Part shown: positions 5,252 through 7,218 of the stretch, in pieces
Layout of the letters: each line of letters begins with the position of its first letter
Position numbering within the stretch: position 1 is the first letter of the stretch
DNA from: Patescibacteria group bacterium
GTDB taxonomy: Bacteria; Patescibacteriota; Minisyncoccia; Moranbacterales; UBA1568
Assembly (NCBI GenBank): GCA_030916545.1
Contig: JAUPWI010000001.1
Coordinates: forward strand, 1 to 7,218
Reading direction: 5' to 3'
DNA: 7,218 nt
Notes under the pieces: model-generated
Databases searched by the model: none
Seen by the model: only the letters and a program-made list of their open reading frames with translations
What the model was told of the DNA's origin: nothing
Made by a program: the position numbers and the translations under genes

Positions 5252-6661
5252 TTATTCCGACAGGGCTCTCACCTGCTCACGAAACTGATCCCCCCGATCG
5301 AATTCATTCTTGAATAAGCCGAAACTCGCTGCTCCGGGCGAAAGCAGAACAACATCTCCTTCCTCCGCGTTCCGTGCCGCCAATTCGACCGCCTTCCCCA
5401 TGGATTCGACGACTGTCCACCTCTGACTCTCACTTTTTCTCCGAGCAAGCAAATCTTCCAGCCCCATCAAAAGCTTCTCTGTCCCCGTCCCTTTGAGAAA
5501 GACGACTCCTTTCACTCGATTCAAGATCGCTTCGGCCAACCGGCTGAAATCGAGCTCCTTATCGTTTCCTCCGACGATGAGGTATACCGACCCCGAGAAG
5601 CTCTCCAGAGCCGCCACAGACGCTTCCGGTATCGTTGCAGCCGAATCGTTGTAGAATCGGACTCCCTTCTTCATTCCGACGAATTCCAATCGATGAGGAA
5701 CACCCTGAAAAGAGAGGAGTCCCCGTTGTATCATGGACGGCTTCACTCCGAACGTCCGCACTGCCGCCACTGCCGCCAAAGCATTGACATGGTTATGCTC
5801 TCCGATCAAAGAAGTCTCCGCCAAACGGGCAACCTCCTCCTGATATCCGGATTGCGCCTCAATAATCCGATCTCCGAGCAGCGTAAACCCATCCGATGAA
5901 GCCTGGGCCGCCTTTGAAAACCAGATGACCCCCGCCGGCGCATCAGCGGCCATGGCCTGCGTCCACGGATTGTCAGCATTGAGTATCACCGCCCCCGAAG
6001 ACTGGAATCGGAAGATATTCTTCTTGTCTTCCGCATACGCTTCCATACTGCCATAGTAGTTCTGATGATCCGGGTAGATGTTCGTAACGACCGAAAGGAG
6101 GGGGCTTTTCCGAATACGTGATAGCACGGATAACCGCCAGGACGAGAGTTCGAACACGACCACACTCTCCTCCCGGACCTTCCCGAGTTCTCCCAATACG
6201 GAAGTCCGACTGATACCGACTCGCACGACCTGCCGCCCGTCCTCCTCCAGAAGATGTGCGATAAGCGATGCTGTGGTCGTCTTGCCTTTCGTCCCGGTCA
6301 CCCCGATAATCGGGACCGGACACAAGTCAAAAAAGATACCCGCATCAAGTGTGACTGGTATCTGATGCGCCTCAGCTATCTGGACGAAGGGGTTTGTCCA
6401 TGGTAAACCAGGATTCTTGATGACAAGATCTGTCTCGATGAAATCCTGATCCTGATGTCCACCGAGCACATACCGTATCCCCTGGATGTCCCGCAATGCC
6501 TCTAGTGACGGCCGTAATTCCTCCTCCGTCTTGAGGTCAGTGACTATGATTTCCCCGACTCCCGTTCCGGACAGGAAACGGACCGTCCCGACACCGCCGT
6601 CATTCAGTCCGAGGCCCATGACCGTCACCCGTTTCCCTGCAAAATAATCTCGCGTGAACAT
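5252..6661 (-). CDS. murD: UDP-N-acetylmuramoylalanine--D-glutamate ligase (Mur ligase)
   Basis: The 469-residue cytosolic ligase joins glutamate to UDP-MurNAc-L-alanine with ATP, the second amino-acid step of peptidoglycan precursor synthesis. Domain 1 (about 1-115) has a Rossmann-like MGLGLNDGG start and the IKNPGLP loop. The central ATPase domain holds GTKGKTTT (123-130), FELSSW (170-175), NIYPDH (194-199) and the Lys213/214 region where the carbamylated lysine of Mur ligases sits, then GEHNHVNALA (287-296). Domain 3 has PHRLEFV (322-328), NDSAAT (338-343), GGNDKELDF (364-372) and SPGAASFGLFKN (441-452). MurD is favoured over MurC/E/F by domain 1 and by the SPGAASF and GGNDK motifs. NDSKAT, usual in MurD, has Ala341 for Lys. 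A MurD2-type ligase that adds L-Glu is an alternative I cannot exclude. The gene lies outside any visible mur cluster, 35 bases after the DUF2238 gene. Confidence 0.94.
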   Translation of the reverse strand: MFTRDYFAGKRVTVMGLGLNDGGVGTVRFLSGTGVGEIIVTDLKTEEELRPSLEALRDIQGIRYVLGGHQDQDFIETDLVIKNPGLPWTNPFVQIAEAHQIPVTLDAGIFFDLCPVPIIGVTGTKGKTTTASLIAHLLEEDGRQVVRVGISRTSVLGELGKVREESVVVFELSSWRLSVLSRIRKSPLLSVVTNIYPDHQNYYGSMEAYAEDKKNIFRFQSSGAVILNADNPWTQAMAADAPAGVIWFSKAAQASSDGFTLLGDRIIEAQSGYQEEVARLAETSLIGEHNHVNALAAVAAVRTFGVKPSMIQRGLLSFQGVPHRLEFVGMKKGVRFYNDSAATIPEASVAALESFSGSVYLIVGGNDKELDFSRLAEAILNRVKGVVFLKGTGTEKLLMGLEDLLARRKSESQRWTVVESMGKAVELAARNAEEGDVVLLSPGAASFGLFKNEFDRGDQFREQVRALSE

Positions 6662-6695
6662 ACGATACTTTCAACGAAAAACCCCGTGGGACCCC

Positions 6696-6701
6696 ATTAT
6701 A
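6696..6701 (-). promoter_or_regulatory. Possible -10 box upstream of murD
   Basis: A perfect TATAAT (6701-6696) overlaps the TAA stop of the DUF2238 gene and lies 34 bases before the murD ATG. No good -35 is seen 16-18 bases upstream and there is no TGn extension, so co-transcription with the upstream gene is at least as likely. A weak GAAAG site precedes the murD ATG. Confidence 0.3.
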
Positions 6702-7218
6702 AACGCTTCCGCACATTCCGTACATATTCGCGCCAAGCGAACAGACAGAGTGCGGCTATCGCACCCAGCGTATCGGAAAGCATATCCTTCTGAGCATCCC
6801 AGATATCACCCTGGCTCCCGAGATAGGCAATGCCGGCCTCGGGGTCGCTCATGACGGCGAATACCCACTCGATAAGCTCATAAGTCATCGCCACGGTCGC
6901 GATAGCGAACAGCGGAAAAAGATACAGCACTACCCGCGAACGCACCGCTCGTTTCATGACCAGAAGCTCAGCGAAAGCGAAAGCATAGAATCCGACCGTG
7001 AAATGGGCGACCCGATCATACATGTTCCGCTCAAACCCGAAAAGATTTCCGAACCAATCGAACGGCACCCGCTCGAAAGTGTAATGTCCGCCGATGGTAT
7101 GCAGAAAGATCAGGATGCTCATAAGAAGATATGCTGTGTCAGAAAACCGTATCCCGCGGGCATACAGCGCGATAAGCACCCCGACGATAATAAGCACCGT
7201 CAGATTCTCCGCAAACCA
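6697..7218 (-). CDS. DUF2238/YjdF-like polytopic inner membrane protein (5' end outside window)
   Basis: The frame is open to the right edge (173 residues visible). A GTG at 7197 could be taken as a start, but the seven codons before it read WFAENLT, which fits the conserved W-x-x-EN-L run ahead of the first helix in DUF2238 proteins, so the true start lies outside. Counting from that GTG, it has hydrophobic helices at about 2-13, 21-37, 64-80, 90-115 and 142-155. The family's conserved polar residues are all present: HTIGGHYTF (33-41), R57-N-x-Y-D-R62 and H65-F, E107-x-x-E-W (107-111), and LGSQGDIWDAQKDM (126-139). The conserved His, Glu and Asp near membrane edges suggest an enzyme or metal site, but the family's activity is not known to me. 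It is upstream of murD and possibly co-transcribed. Confidence 0.9.
   Translation of the reverse strand, partial: WFAENLTVLIIVGVLIALYARGIRFSDTAYLLMSILIFLHTIGGHYTFERVPFDWFGNLFGFERNMYDRVAHFTVGFYAFAFAELLVMKRAVRSRVVLYLFPLFAIATVAMTYELIEWVFAVMSDPEAGIAYLGSQGDIWDAQKDMLSDTLGAIAALCLFAWREYVRNVRKRL

Noticed and set aside
6678..6698. G/C-rich stretch with a T run between the DUF2238 gene and murD as a terminator
   Set aside because: Only three G-C pairs plus wobble pairs around a three-base loop can form; too weak to call.
7195..7197. GTG at 7197 as the start of the DUF2238 gene
   Set aside because: The codons before it stay open to the window edge and read WFAENLT, which fits the conserved region ahead of the first helix, so the gene continues outside the window.

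Overview
The window carries one minus-strand gene series. All seven genes I can support are read right to left, and no plus-strand gene is convincing. The first and last genes run off the window. The likely source is a Candidate Phyla Radiation (Patescibacteria) bacterium, perhaps of the Parcubacteria/Moranbacteria kind. This is an inference from three things: a secreted surface protein built of tail-fibre-like Ser-Arg-Gly-Gly-Thr-Gly modules, a small membrane-anchored fibronectin-type-III-like protein, and weak or absent Shine-Dalgarno sites on several genes. Genes end in TAA, TAG and TGA, so nothing points to a recoded TGA.

In order of transcription: (1) 7218-6697, a DUF2238/YjdF-like polytopic membrane protein whose 5' end lies outside the window. 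(2) 6661-5252, murD, a peptidoglycan precursor ligase. (3) 5170-4916, a CsoR/FrmR/CstR-family (DUF156) repressor behind a TTGACA/TAATAT promoter that is overlapped by a CsoR-type inverted repeat. (4) 4888-3656, a glutamate dehydrogenase with a TATAAT box only four bases before its ATG. (5) 3619-2699, a thioredoxin-reductase-like flavoprotein that most resembles the C-terminal part of AhpF, followed by a short hairpin and T-run terminator. (6) 2535-1789, an anchored FN3-like protein with its own extended -10 promoter. (7) 1643-1, the start of a large secreted surface protein, still open at the window edge.

Genes 3-5 look like one redox-linked operon: an autoregulated thiol or metal sensor, an NAD-type glutamate dehydrogenase carrying an unexpected CxxC, and an AhpF-like disulfide reductase. 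The sensor keeps Cys36 but has Asp61 where copper CsoRs have His, and its second Cys is shifted by one residue (64 instead of 65), so its inducer is probably not copper in the classical way. This is the part of the window that most deserves a second look. Genes 6-7 form an envelope or surface pair. Gene 7 is visibly mosaic: GC is about 66% in bases 1-180 and about 43% in bases 181-360 by hand count. No tRNA, rRNA, CRISPR array, insertion sequence or origin was seen, and no gap between genes exceeds 165 bases.
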